A stretch of DNA of 13,702 nt from an uncultured Bacilli bacterium. GTDB lineage: Bacteria; Bacillota_I; Bacilli_A; RF39; UBA660. The notes beneath the pieces were generated by a model that worked only from the letters and a program-made list of their open reading frames with translations, searched no databases and was not told the DNA's origin. Shown here piece by piece: positions 1-7,253 of the stretch. Made by a program: the position numbers and the translations under genes. The DNA lies in the NCBI GenBank assembly GCA_934101345.1, contig CAKOQV010000033.1, positions 1-13,702 on the forward strand, written 5' to 3'. Position 1 is the first letter of the stretch; each line of letters begins with the position of its first letter.

Positions 1-2
1 GA

Positions 3-1631
3 GTATTACAAGCAAATACTAATGCCTCAGGAATGTTTGCCTATCTAACTAATGTTGAGAAATTAGATTTATCTAAACTAGATACAACATATATAACTAA
101 TATGTCAAGAATGTTTTATAATAGTTCTGGATTAAAAGAAATAAACTTATCTAATTTTAATACTAGTAGAGTAACTGATATGAGTTATATGTTTAATGGC
201 TGTAGTAGTCTTACTACAATAGATGTATCAAGTTTTGATACATCTAAGGTAACAAATATGCGATGTATGTTTCATAGCTGCACAAGTTTAACAACTTTAG
301 ATCTAAGTAATTTTGATACATCAAATGTAACTAATATGAATCAAATGCTTAGAGATTGTAGTAAATTAACATATTTAGATACATCTAAATTTAATACAAG
401 TAATTTAATTGATATGTATGGTATGTTTTGGGGATGTGGTAGTTTAACAACCTTAGATCTATCAAATTTTGATACAAGTAAAGTTACAAGTATTGGTCAA
501 TTATTCAGAGCTTGTAGTAGCCTTACTAATATAAATTTAAGTAATTTTGTTACAGATAATATAACAAATATGACTGGCGTTTTTTATGACTGCAGTGGTT
601 TAACATCATTAGATGTGTCAAAATTTAATACCAGTAAAGTAACAAATATGTCTAGTATGTTTTGGGGCTGTTATAGTTTAACAACGCTAGATTTATCTAA
701 ATTTGACACATCAAATGTAACAAATATGGATAGTATGTTTGCGTATTGCCAAAGTTTAACAACGCTAGATTTATCTAAATTTGACACATCAAAAGTAAAA
801 CAAATGGGTAATATGTTTTGCGGATGTAGCAAACTAACAACCTTAGATCTAAGTAATTTTGATACATCAAATGTAACTACGATGGGACAAATGTTTAAAG
901 ATTGTAAACTGCTTACTAATATAAATCTATCAAGTTTTAATACAGCAAAATTAACAAGTATGTCTGCTATGTTTTGGGGTTGCAATAGTTTAACAACATT
1001 AGACTTGTCAAATTTTGATACATCAAATGTAACGGCTATGTCTAATATGTTTGCTTTTATGCGTAATATTATTACTTTGGATTTAAGTAATTTTGATACA
1101 AGCAAGGTAACAAATATGAGTAATATGTTTTATGAATGTGGTAATTTAAAAAACTTAAATGTATTAAGTTTTGATACTAGTAATGTTGTTAATATGAGTA
1201 ACATGTTTAGAAGTTGTTCTAAGTTAACAGAACTAAATGTATCAAAATTTAATACTAGCAAGGTAACAAATATGTATGGTATGTTTTATAATTGCTCAAA
1301 TATTACTACTTTGAATCTATCAAAATTTAATACATCAAATGTAACTAATATGGGTAGTATGTTTTATAATTGTAGTAATTTAACAAGTTTAAATTTAAGC
1401 AAATTTAATACCGCAAAAGTAACTAATATGATTAGTATGTTTTTTTACTGTGGTAATTTAAAAACTATTTATGTATCTGATTTATGGAATGTAGATAATG
1501 TAACTAATTCTACAAATATGTTTAATGGTTGTAAATTGTTAGTTGGTGCTTCTTCATATAATAGCACTAAGATAGATAAAACAATGGCTAATTATACTAC
1601 TGGATATTTAACATATAAGAGTAATGGTTAA
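3..1631 (+). CDS. BspA-like DUF285 repeat surface protein (5' truncated)
   Basis: The reading frame is open to the left edge, so the N-terminus (signal peptide, start) is missing; the first in-frame ATG at 33 lies inside the repeat pattern and is probably not the start. About 543 codons are visible. Nearly all of it is 19 tandem copies of a 26-residue unit with consensus SLTTLDLSNFDTSNVTNMxx followed by MFxxCS. This is the BspA-like leucine-rich repeat of the DUF285 family, known from surface and secreted proteins of gut bacteria and mycoplasmas and predicted to form a beta-solenoid. A non-repeat tail of about 31 residues (YNSTKIDKTMANYTTGYLTY) closes the protein. It has no LPXTG motif or membrane segment, so anchoring must be N-terminal or non-covalent. 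Family membership suggests a role in adhesion or host interaction; the ligand is unknown. A terminator follows directly. Confidence 0.9.
   Translation, partial: VLQANTNASGMFAYLTNVEKLDLSKLDTTYITNMSRMFYNSSGLKEINLSNFNTSRVTDMSYMFNGCSSLTTIDVSSFDTSKVTNMRCMFHSCTSLTTLDLSNFDTSNVTNMNQMLRDCSKLTYLDTSKFNTSNLIDMYGMFWGCGSLTTLDLSNFDTSKVTSIGQLFRACSSLTNINLSNFVTDNITNMTGVFYDCSGLTSLDVSKFNTSKVTNMSSMFWGCYSLTTLDLSKFDTSNVTNMDSMFAYCQSLTTLDLSKFDTSKVKQMGNMFCGCSKLTTLDLSNFDTSNVTTMGQMFKDCKLLTNINLSSFNTAKLTSMSAMFWGCNSLTTLDLSNFDTSNVTAMSNMFAFMRNIITLDLSNFDTSKVTNMSNMFYECGNLKNLNVLSFDTSNVVNMSNMFRSCSKLTELNVSKFNTSKVTNMYGMFYNCSNITTLNLSKFNTSNVTNMGSMFYNCSNLTSLNLSKFNTAKVTNMISMFFYCGNLKTIYVSDLWNVDNVTNSTNMFNGCKLLVGASSYNSTKIDKTMANYTTGYLTYKSNG
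51..1535 (+). repeat. 19 tandem 78-bp (26-aa) DUF285 coding repeats
   Basis: The repeats run in perfect 78-bp register, apart from one extra codon in the last copy. Conserved positions are L2, L/I5, D/N6, S8, F10, D/N11, T12, V/I15, M18, M21, F22 and C25. Cys is present at position 25 (26 in the longer last copy) in 17 of 19 copies; the first copy has Ser and the thirteenth has Met there. The array continues past the left edge of the window. Confidence 0.92.
675..793 (+). repeat. Near-identical adjacent repeat copies (recent duplication)
   Basis: A 41-bp segment at 675-715 recurs exactly at 753-793, offset by one 78-bp unit. The identity includes synonymous positions that vary freely among the other copies, such as ACG CTA in 'T-L' and GAC in 'F-D-T'. 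This indicates a recent unit duplication or gene-conversion event inside the array. Confidence 0.85.
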
Positions 1632-1654
1632 TACATATAATTTTGAATATACTT

Positions 1655-1690
1655 AAAAAAAGAAGAAACTTTCGATTTCTTCTTTTTTTT
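1655..1690 (+). terminator. Rho-independent terminator after the repeat protein
   Basis: A 14-bp stem, 1655-1668 (seven A then GAAGAAA) pairing with 1676-1689 (TTTCTTC then T-run), encloses a 7-nt loop CTTTCGA and ends in eight Ts. The stem is A-rich on the left and T-rich on the right, so it could also terminate transcription on the opposite strand. Confidence 0.85.
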
Positions 1691-1702
1691 AGTTTTAATT
1701 TT

Positions 1703-1711
1703 TGCTATAAT
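1703..1711 (+). promoter_or_regulatory. Extended -10 promoter for lepA operon
   Basis: TGCTATAAT is a perfect TATAAT (1706-1711) preceded by the TGn extension. The 17-bp-spaced -35 position falls in the terminator T-run and is a poor match. Transcription would begin near 1718, essentially on the Shine-Dalgarno sequence AGAAGG (1717-1722), giving a leader of about 15 nt. Confidence 0.65.
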
Positions 1712-1732
1712 AGAAAAGAAGGCAGTGATAGG

Positions 1733-3523
1733 ATGGATAATACAAAAATAAGGAACTTTAGTATAATTGCTCATATTGACCATGGTAAGAGTACACTTGC
1801 GGATCGTATACTTGAATATACTGGAGCAATTGATAAAAGGCAAATGAAAGATCAATTACTTGATAGTATGGATATTGAAAGAGAAAGGGGTATAACAATT
1901 AAACTTAATGCTGTTAGATTAAATTATAATGGTTATATTCTTAACTTAATTGATACCCCAGGGCATGTGGATTTTAGTTATGAAGTATCTAGATCTCTCG
2001 CTGCTTGTGAAGGAGCAGTACTGGTAGTAGATGCTACTCAAGGTATTGAAGCTCAGACACTTGCTAATGTATACTTAGCTTTAGAAAATAATTTAGAAAT
2101 TATACCGGTTATTAATAAGATAGATCTTCCTAGTGCGGATATTCCCAAAGTAGAAAGAGAACTTTTTGATACTTTTGGATTTAAAAGTGAAGAGATTATT
2201 AAGGTATCTGCGAAAACTGGCGAAGGTATATCAGAACTGGTTTCTGCAATTATAGAGAGAGTTCCTGCTCCTGAAGATAAGAAGAATGATAAATTGAAAT
2301 GTTTAATTTTTGATAGTTATTTTGATCCTTATAGGGGAGTAGTAATACTAGTTAGAGTTATGTCAGGTACTTTGACTAAAAAAACTAAGATTAGAATGAT
2401 GTCATCAGGTATTTCTTATGATGTTGTATCACTTGGTTATCATACGCCGTTTGAAAAAGAAGTTGATAGTCTAAGTGCTGGAGAAGTTGGCTTTATTACT
2501 GGCTCTATTAAATCATTAGAATCAGTTAAAGTTGGTGATACTATTACTGATGATAATAGTCCTGCGGAAAATGTATTACCAGGATATAAGCCTATGAAAC
2601 CAATGGTCTATTGCGGTATTTATCCAATAGAATCTAATAAATATCCTAACTTAAAAGAAGCTATAGAAAAATTAAAATTAAATGATGCTTCACTTACTTT
2701 TGAACCAGAGTCATCTAGTACATTAGGATTTGGTTTTAGAATGGGTTTTTTAGGTCTATTACATTTAGAAATAATATCTGAGAGAATAGAAAGAGAATTT
2801 AATATTGATATTATTGCTACGACACCATCAGTTAATTATGAAATTAATCTTACTGATGGGAGTACTATTTATATAGATAATCCTAGTATGATGCCTGATA
2901 AAGTAAAAATAAAAGAAATAAAAGAACCTTATATATTTACTAATATTTTAGTACCTACAGAGTATATTGGCCCAATAATGGAATTATGTCAAGATAAGAG
3001 AGGTATTTATAGAAGTACAGATTATATTGACAAGACAAGAGTAAATATTCATTATGAATTACCATTATCAGAGATAGTATATGATTTCTTTGATAGATTA
3101 AAATCTTCTACTAAAGGATTTGCATCATTTGATTATGAAGTTATTGGTTATAAAACTAGTGATTTAGTTAAGATGGATGTTCTATTAAATGGTGAAGTGG
3201 TAGATGCTTTATCACTTATAGTACATAAAGATTTTGCTTATACTAGAGGAAGAAAAATGGTAGATAACTTAAAGAATATTATACCAAGACAATTATTTGA
3301 AGTGCCAGTACAAGCGGTAATAGGAAGCAAAGTAATTGCCAGAAGTGATATTAAAGCTATGCGAAAAGATGTCTTAGCTAAATGTTATGGGGGAGATATA
3401 ACTAGGAAGAGGAAACTTCTTGATAAACAAAAAGAGGGTAAAAAGAAGATGAAAACAATTGGTAAAGTAGAAATACCTAGTGAAGCTTTCTTGAGTATTT
3501 TAACTGATTATAAAAAAAATTAA
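1733..3523 (+). CDS. lepA: Elongation factor 4 (LepA) GTPase
   Basis: Cytoplasmic translational GTPase that acts on stalled or mistranslocated ribosomes and affects translation initiation and fidelity. The 596-residue length fits the usual ~600. GTPase motifs are visible: G1 AHIDHGKST (13-21), the switch I RGIT (52-55), G3 DTPGH (74-78) and G4 NKID (128-131). Domain II and the EF-G-like domains follow, and the C-terminus carries the LepA-specific lysine-rich segment (RKRKLLDKQKEGKKKMK) that reaches the peptidyl-transferase centre. The frame is open 30 codons further upstream, but that stretch encodes the terminator and promoter. The ATG at 1733 is 10 nt after AGAAGG and gives the family N-terminus. 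It is the first gene of a probable four-gene operon, with 30 nt to the next gene. Confidence 0.96.
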   Translation: MDNTKIRNFSIIAHIDHGKSTLADRILEYTGAIDKRQMKDQLLDSMDIERERGITIKLNAVRLNYNGYILNLIDTPGHVDFSYEVSRSLAACEGAVLVVDATQGIEAQTLANVYLALENNLEIIPVINKIDLPSADIPKVERELFDTFGFKSEEIIKVSAKTGEGISELVSAIIERVPAPEDKKNDKLKCLIFDSYFDPYRGVVILVRVMSGTLTKKTKIRMMSSGISYDVVSLGYHTPFEKEVDSLSAGEVGFITGSIKSLESVKVGDTITDDNSPAENVLPGYKPMKPMVYCGIYPIESNKYPNLKEAIEKLKLNDASLTFEPESSSTLGFGFRMGFLGLLHLEIISERIEREFNIDIIATTPSVNYEINLTDGSTIYIDNPSMMPDKVKIKEIKEPYIFTNILVPTEYIGPIMELCQDKRGIYRSTDYIDKTRVNIHYELPLSEIVYDFFDRLKSSTKGFASFDYEVIGYKTSDLVKMDVLLNGEVVDALSLIVHKDFAYTRGRKMVDNLKNIIPRQLFEVPVQAVIGSKVIARSDIKAMRKDVLAKCYGGDITRKRKLLDKQKEGKKKMKTIGKVEIPSEAFLSILTDYKKN

Positions 3524-3553
3524 CAAACATAAAATAATATAGGTGGGTTTAAC

Positions 3554-5395
3554 ATGAGTGGTAAAAAGAATATAGCTAAGCAAATAAAAAAACAAATATT
3601 AAATAACGACTATGATTATGATTATTTATATGATGAACTAGTAGATAATCCTGAGGATACATTGTCGGGTATACTTAATTCTTATTTATATTTATTTAGA
3701 AATGTAGATAATATCTTCAATGAAGATTGTCTTAATAATTTAAATAGTCTTTTAAATTATTATGTAAAGAAAAATAAAAATAAAAAGAATTTAGAACTAG
3801 TTTATAGTAAGGTTGAAATTTTTTTAAATAATGTTTCGAAAAATTTAGATTATGAAAAATTATTAAAATTAGAAAAATATATATCTAGTTTAGTTGAACT
3901 TCAAAATAAATGTATTATGAATAATATAAGAAGAGCTAAAGGTGATAAGTATAATTTTATATTATACTTGATATTTGAAAAGAGGGATATAGAACTTCTT
4001 ACTAGATATATAGAAAATAATATGAAGGAATTACTAATAAACAATAGTACTATACCCTCTATATTTACTAGTGTTATTGAGAGATATATTAGCATAGATG
4101 AGGATAATGATATTCAGATTAAGTATTTTAATAGAGTTATTAATTTGTTTTTAAAAGGTAGAATGTATGATAAACTAATTAAAGATAATTCTAGTTATCT
4201 TAAAGTATTAAAGACCTCGAATAAAAAGTTTGTTCTTGATTTAGTGGAAAAAATAGAGAATGAATTTTATCAAACTAAGGAAGATGTAGCTAAGGATTAT
4301 AATGTATCTTTTATATTACCAAAGATGGAAGAATATACTTATTTTCCTAATGGTAAAATTGATTTAACTAAAGAAAATATTATTACTATTGATAATGAAG
4401 GAGATTTATGTTTAGATGATGGATTATCTATTAGAGATAATAAAGATGGTACATATACTTTGTTTGTTCATTTAGCTAATCCTGCATCAATAATACCTTA
4501 TACATCTAGTACGATGAAAGAAGCCTTAAAAAGATGTAATACTTTGTATTTATTAGATGATAGTATTCCTATATTTGATAGATATTTGTCAGATAATATA
4601 TTATCATTATTACCCAATAAGTATACTAATGCTCTTACTGTTAAAGTAAAAGTAGATACTGATTATTCATTAATATTGGATAGTTTAGAAATAATACCTA
4701 GTGTTGTTCAAAGTAAGCATAAATTATCTTATGAAGAAACTGATGATGTTATTAATCATGGTGGAGACTTGAATAATGAATTAATGTTATTATCTAAAAT
4801 ATTTGATAAACAGGCTACGGATAACCCTAAAATTAGTGCTTATCATAAATTAGAAAATATAATTAGAGGTAGAGATAATACAAATAGTTCTAAAGCAGAT
4901 ACATCTATATCACATATGATGGTAGAGCAAAGTAATGTTTTTGCAAATAGCACTATTTATCTTATTGATAAGAGGGATAATTTAGGCCTTATTATGCCAT
5001 GGAGAGTTCAAACAGAAGACTGTGATGAACTTATTAATGAATATTTAAATAGGTGTAATTTTGATACTACTAATAAAGAATTACGTAGGATGATGAAAGA
5101 GTATATGATGCGAAGTAAATATTCTTTTGTTAATGAAGGTCATTATGGACTTGGCCTTGGAGGCTATGTCAGAATAAGCAGTGCTGCAAGAAGAGCTATG
5201 GATGCTCTTGCTATCTATGTATTATATGATTTATACATTAATAGAAATAGTGATGACTTAGATTATAAGTATTACTACTGGGAAAAGGAAATAAAATATT
5301 GGTGTGAATATTCTAATATTAGAACTAGTGAAAATAATAATTTTATTAGTGAATATAACTATTTATGTAGTAGAGGAAAGATATTAAAGAAGTAG
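3554..5395 (+). CDS. RNase II-like RNB-domain protein, atypical catalytic site
   Basis: A 613-residue protein of the RNase II/R (RNB) superfamily, 3'-5' exoribonucleases of mRNA decay. Residues ~1-265 are helical, Lys/Asn-rich and unlike the usual cold-shock OB domains; I do not recognise them. The RNB region spans about 270-575. Its first motif TIDNEGDLCLDDG has D280, D288 and D289 matching three of the four metal-binding aspartates (E. coli RNase II D201, D209, D210), but the position of D207 is Cys286. HLANPASIIP (306-315) aligns with RNase II ADPTAWI, and GHYGLGLGGYVRISSAARRA (529-548) with the late TSPIR(R/K) segment. There is no room for a C-terminal S1 domain. The Shine-Dalgarno sequence AGGTGG lies 7 nt before the ATG. 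Its place between lepA and miaB suggests an RNA-related housekeeping role. Whether it is catalytically active is uncertain. Confidence 0.82.
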   Translation: MSGKKNIAKQIKKQILNNDYDYDYLYDELVDNPEDTLSGILNSYLYLFRNVDNIFNEDCLNNLNSLLNYYVKKNKNKKNLELVYSKVEIFLNNVSKNLDYEKLLKLEKYISSLVELQNKCIMNNIRRAKGDKYNFILYLIFEKRDIELLTRYIENNMKELLINNSTIPSIFTSVIERYISIDEDNDIQIKYFNRVINLFLKGRMYDKLIKDNSSYLKVLKTSNKKFVLDLVEKIENEFYQTKEDVAKDYNVSFILPKMEEYTYFPNGKIDLTKENIITIDNEGDLCLDDGLSIRDNKDGTYTLFVHLANPASIIPYTSSTMKEALKRCNTLYLLDDSIPIFDRYLSDNILSLLPNKYTNALTVKVKVDTDYSLILDSLEIIPSVVQSKHKLSYEETDDVINHGGDLNNELMLLSKIFDKQATDNPKISAYHKLENIIRGRDNTNSSKADTSISHMMVEQSNVFANSTIYLIDKRDNLGLIMPWRVQTEDCDELINEYLNRCNFDTTNKELRRMMKEYMMRSKYSFVNEGHYGLGLGGYVRISSAARRAMDALAIYVLYDLYINRNSDDLDYKYYYWEKEIKYWCEYSNIRTSENNNFISEYNYLCSRGKILKK

Positions 5396-5411
5396 AAAGA
5401 AGTTGATATTT

Positions 5412-6830
5412 ATGAATATGCCAGATTTAAATGAAGCAAGAAAGAGAACTAAAGATAAAGTAAATATTTTATATGATGAATATAAAGTACCTAATAATGT
5501 TAAAAATATTGGTAATGGTAAAAGTTATGCTCTTCTTACATATGGATGCCAAATGAATGTTCATGATAGTGAGAATATTGCTGGTATTATGGAAGATATG
5601 GGGTATACTAGAATAGAGAATTATGAAAAGGCTAATATTGTAATACTTAATACTTGTGCTATTAGAGAAAATGCTCATAATAAAGTAATTGGTATTTTAG
5701 GTAGAATTAAGCATTTAAAGGAAACTAATAAAGATTTAATTACTGTAGTATGTGGATGTATGGCACAGGAAGAGTCTATAGCTAAGATGATAAGAGATAA
5801 ATATCCTTGGATAGATATAGTACTTGGTACACATAACTTTTATGAATTACCAGTGTATATTTCTAAAGTACTTGAAGATAATAAGCAAGAAATATGTGTA
5901 TATTCTATAGAGGGTGATGTTATTGAGGATATTCCTACGAAGAGAGATTCTAAAGTTAAAGCATGGGTTAATATTCAGTATGGCTGTGATAAGTTCTGTT
6001 CATACTGTATAGTTCCTTATACTAGAGGCAAACAAAGAAGTAGATTACCTAAAGATATTTTAAAAGAAGTAGAAGAACTTAAAAATAAAGGTTATAAAGA
6101 AGTAACTTTACTTGGTCAAAATGTTAATGCTTATGGTAAAGACTTAGAAATGAATTATACTATGGCTGATTTACTTCGTGATACTTCAAAGATTGGAATA
6201 GATAGAATTAGATTTGTTACTTCACATCCCTGGGATTTTACTGATGAGATGATTGATGTTATCGCTAAGTATGATAATATTATGCCATATATTCATTTAC
6301 CTATTCAAAGTGGCTCTGATAGTATATTAAAGAAGATGAATAGGAGATATACAATAGATGAATATAAAGAGTTATTTTATAAATTAAAAAATAAGATAGA
6401 TAATGTTAGTATCACTACTGACATAATAGTAGGTTTTCCAAATGAAACAGAAGAAGATTTTGAAGAAACATTAAAAGTATATAATGAACTTAAATATGAT
6501 TTAGCTTATACTTTTATATATTCTCCAAGGGAAGGTACACCAGCCGCTAAAATAAAAGATAGTATTTCTTTAGAAGAAAAAGAAAAAAGATTACAAAAAT
6601 TAAATGAACTTGTAAATAGATATGCTAAAGAAGCAAATGATAAATATTTGAATAAAGTAGTCAAAGTTTTAATTGAAGGACCATCGGATAAAGGTGGTAA
6701 GATGATGGGATATACAGATACAATGAAACTTGTAAATGTAGATTGTGATCTTAAATATATTGGTGAAATAGTAGATGTTGTTATTACTGATGTTAAGACT
6801 TGGTCTATGGAAGGGGTAATTAAGAAGTGA
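5412..6830 (+). CDS. miaB: tRNA-2-methylthio-N6-dimethylallyladenosine synthase MiaB
   Basis: Radical-SAM methylthiotransferase that converts i6A37 to ms2i6A37 in tRNAs reading UNN codons. The N-terminal UPF0004 domain holds the second-cluster cysteines C46 (TYGCQMN), C82 (NTCAIREN) and C116 (CGCMAQ). The radical-SAM motif CDKFCSYC (C192, C196, C199) binds the catalytic 4Fe-4S cluster. A TRAM domain occupies about 405-472. The frame opens with a TTG at 5403, but GAAAGAAG at 5395-5402 touches that codon. The ATG at 5412 has proper 9-nt spacing and is chosen (472 residues); an ATG at 5418 (MPDLNEARKR) is a close alternative. It lies 16 nt after the RNB gene and overlaps the next gene, as ymcB-ymcA do in Bacillus. 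Confidence 0.96.
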   Translation: MNMPDLNEARKRTKDKVNILYDEYKVPNNVKNIGNGKSYALLTYGCQMNVHDSENIAGIMEDMGYTRIENYEKANIVILNTCAIRENAHNKVIGILGRIKHLKETNKDLITVVCGCMAQEESIAKMIRDKYPWIDIVLGTHNFYELPVYISKVLEDNKQEICVYSIEGDVIEDIPTKRDSKVKAWVNIQYGCDKFCSYCIVPYTRGKQRSRLPKDILKEVEELKNKGYKEVTLLGQNVNAYGKDLEMNYTMADLLRDTSKIGIDRIRFVTSHPWDFTDEMIDVIAKYDNIMPYIHLPIQSGSDSILKKMNRRYTIDEYKELFYKLKNKIDNVSITTDIIVGFPNETEEDFEETLKVYNELKYDLAYTFIYSPREGTPAAKIKDSISLEEKEKRLQKLNELVNRYAKEANDKYLNKVVKVLIEGPSDKGGKMMGYTDTMKLVNVDCDLKYIGEIVDVVITDVKTWSMEGVIKK

Positions 6831-7162
6831 TTGAAAGTAGTATCGAGGAGTTATTTAATTCTATAAATAATTCTAATGAATATAAAGAATATAAGCTAAT
6901 AGTGGATGCTTTAGAAAGTAATAAAGAAGTAATAGATTTAATTGAAGAAATAAAGAAACTTCAAAAGGAAGCTGTTAACTTAGAATATAAGAATGATGAT
7001 AGATATTTAGAAGTAGATAAGATGATTAAAGAAAAAGAAAATGTTTTAAACAATAATAAAGATTATCAGGAATATTTATCTAAACTAAAAGATTTTAATA
7101 ATACTTTACTTGCATCTTCTTCATTAATTGAAGACTATGTTACAGATAAAGTTAGCATATAG
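6827..7162 (+). CDS. YlbF/YmcA (RicA/RicF) family protein, short form
   Basis: A 111-residue, all-helical, charged protein of the YlbF/YmcA family. In B. subtilis these form the RicAFT (Y-complex) that promotes RNase Y-dependent mRNA processing. The helical core (residues ~5-100, with VIDLIEEIKKLQKEAVNLEY typical of the family) is present, but the protein is about 30 residues shorter than the Bacillus proteins and contains no cysteine, so it cannot provide iron-sulphur ligands. Synteny with miaB favours YmcA (RicA) over YlbF, but I cannot separate the two from sequence alone. The start is GTG at 6827, overlapping the miaB stop by 4 nt (GTGA), with AAGGGG about 10 nt upstream. It is the last gene of the operon; the terminator stem begins inside its stop codon. 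Confidence 0.85.
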   Translation: MIESSIEELFNSINNSNEYKEYKLIVDALESNKEVIDLIEEIKKLQKEAVNLEYKNDDRYLEVDKMIKEKENVLNNNKDYQEYLSKLKDFNNTLLASSSLIEDYVTDKVSI

Positions 7163-7187
7163 AACTAATAATAGTTCTTTTTATTTT
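7161..7187 (+). terminator. Terminator of lepA-rnb-miaB-ylbF operon
   Basis: AGAACTA (7161-7167) pairs perfectly with TAGTTCT (7172-7178) around an ATAA loop, followed by TTTTATTTT. The stem overlaps the stop codon of the YlbF-family gene. Confidence 0.8.
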
Positions 7188-7214
7188 AAAAGACTGGTAT
7201 TTATATTAAATTTT

Positions 7215-7223
7215 TGATATAAT
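7215..7223 (+). promoter_or_regulatory. Extended -10 promoter of the lipoprotein gene
   Basis: TGATATAAT, a perfect TATAAT (7218-7223) with a TGn extension. The -35 region (CTGGTA near 7194) is weak. Transcription would start near 7230, giving a short leader with a very strong Shine-Dalgarno AGGAGG (7243-7248) 5 nt from the ATG. Confidence 0.65.
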
Positions 7224-7253
7224 TATATTGTTAAATATTTAGAGGAGGAAAAA

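Noticed and set aside
671..1105. Open frame of 144 codons on the minus strand inside the repeat gene
   Set aside because: It is the antisense mirror of the 78-bp repeats; the periodic codon pattern keeps it free of stops. It has no ribosome site or recognisable protein.
1643..1732. Upstream extension of lepA from an ATG at 1643
   Set aside because: The 30 extra codons cover the terminator hairpin, its T-run and the TATAAT box, and LepA proteins start at the downstream ATG.
5403..5411. TTG start for miaB at 5403
   Set aside because: The ribosome-binding purine stretch directly abuts this codon; the ATG at 5412 has normal spacing.
5469..5678. Minus-strand open frames inside miaB, the RNB gene, the lipoprotein gene and the LiaF-like gene
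   Set aside because: They lie wholly or almost wholly within clear coding genes, have low-complexity Ile/Ser/Phe composition and lack initiation signals.
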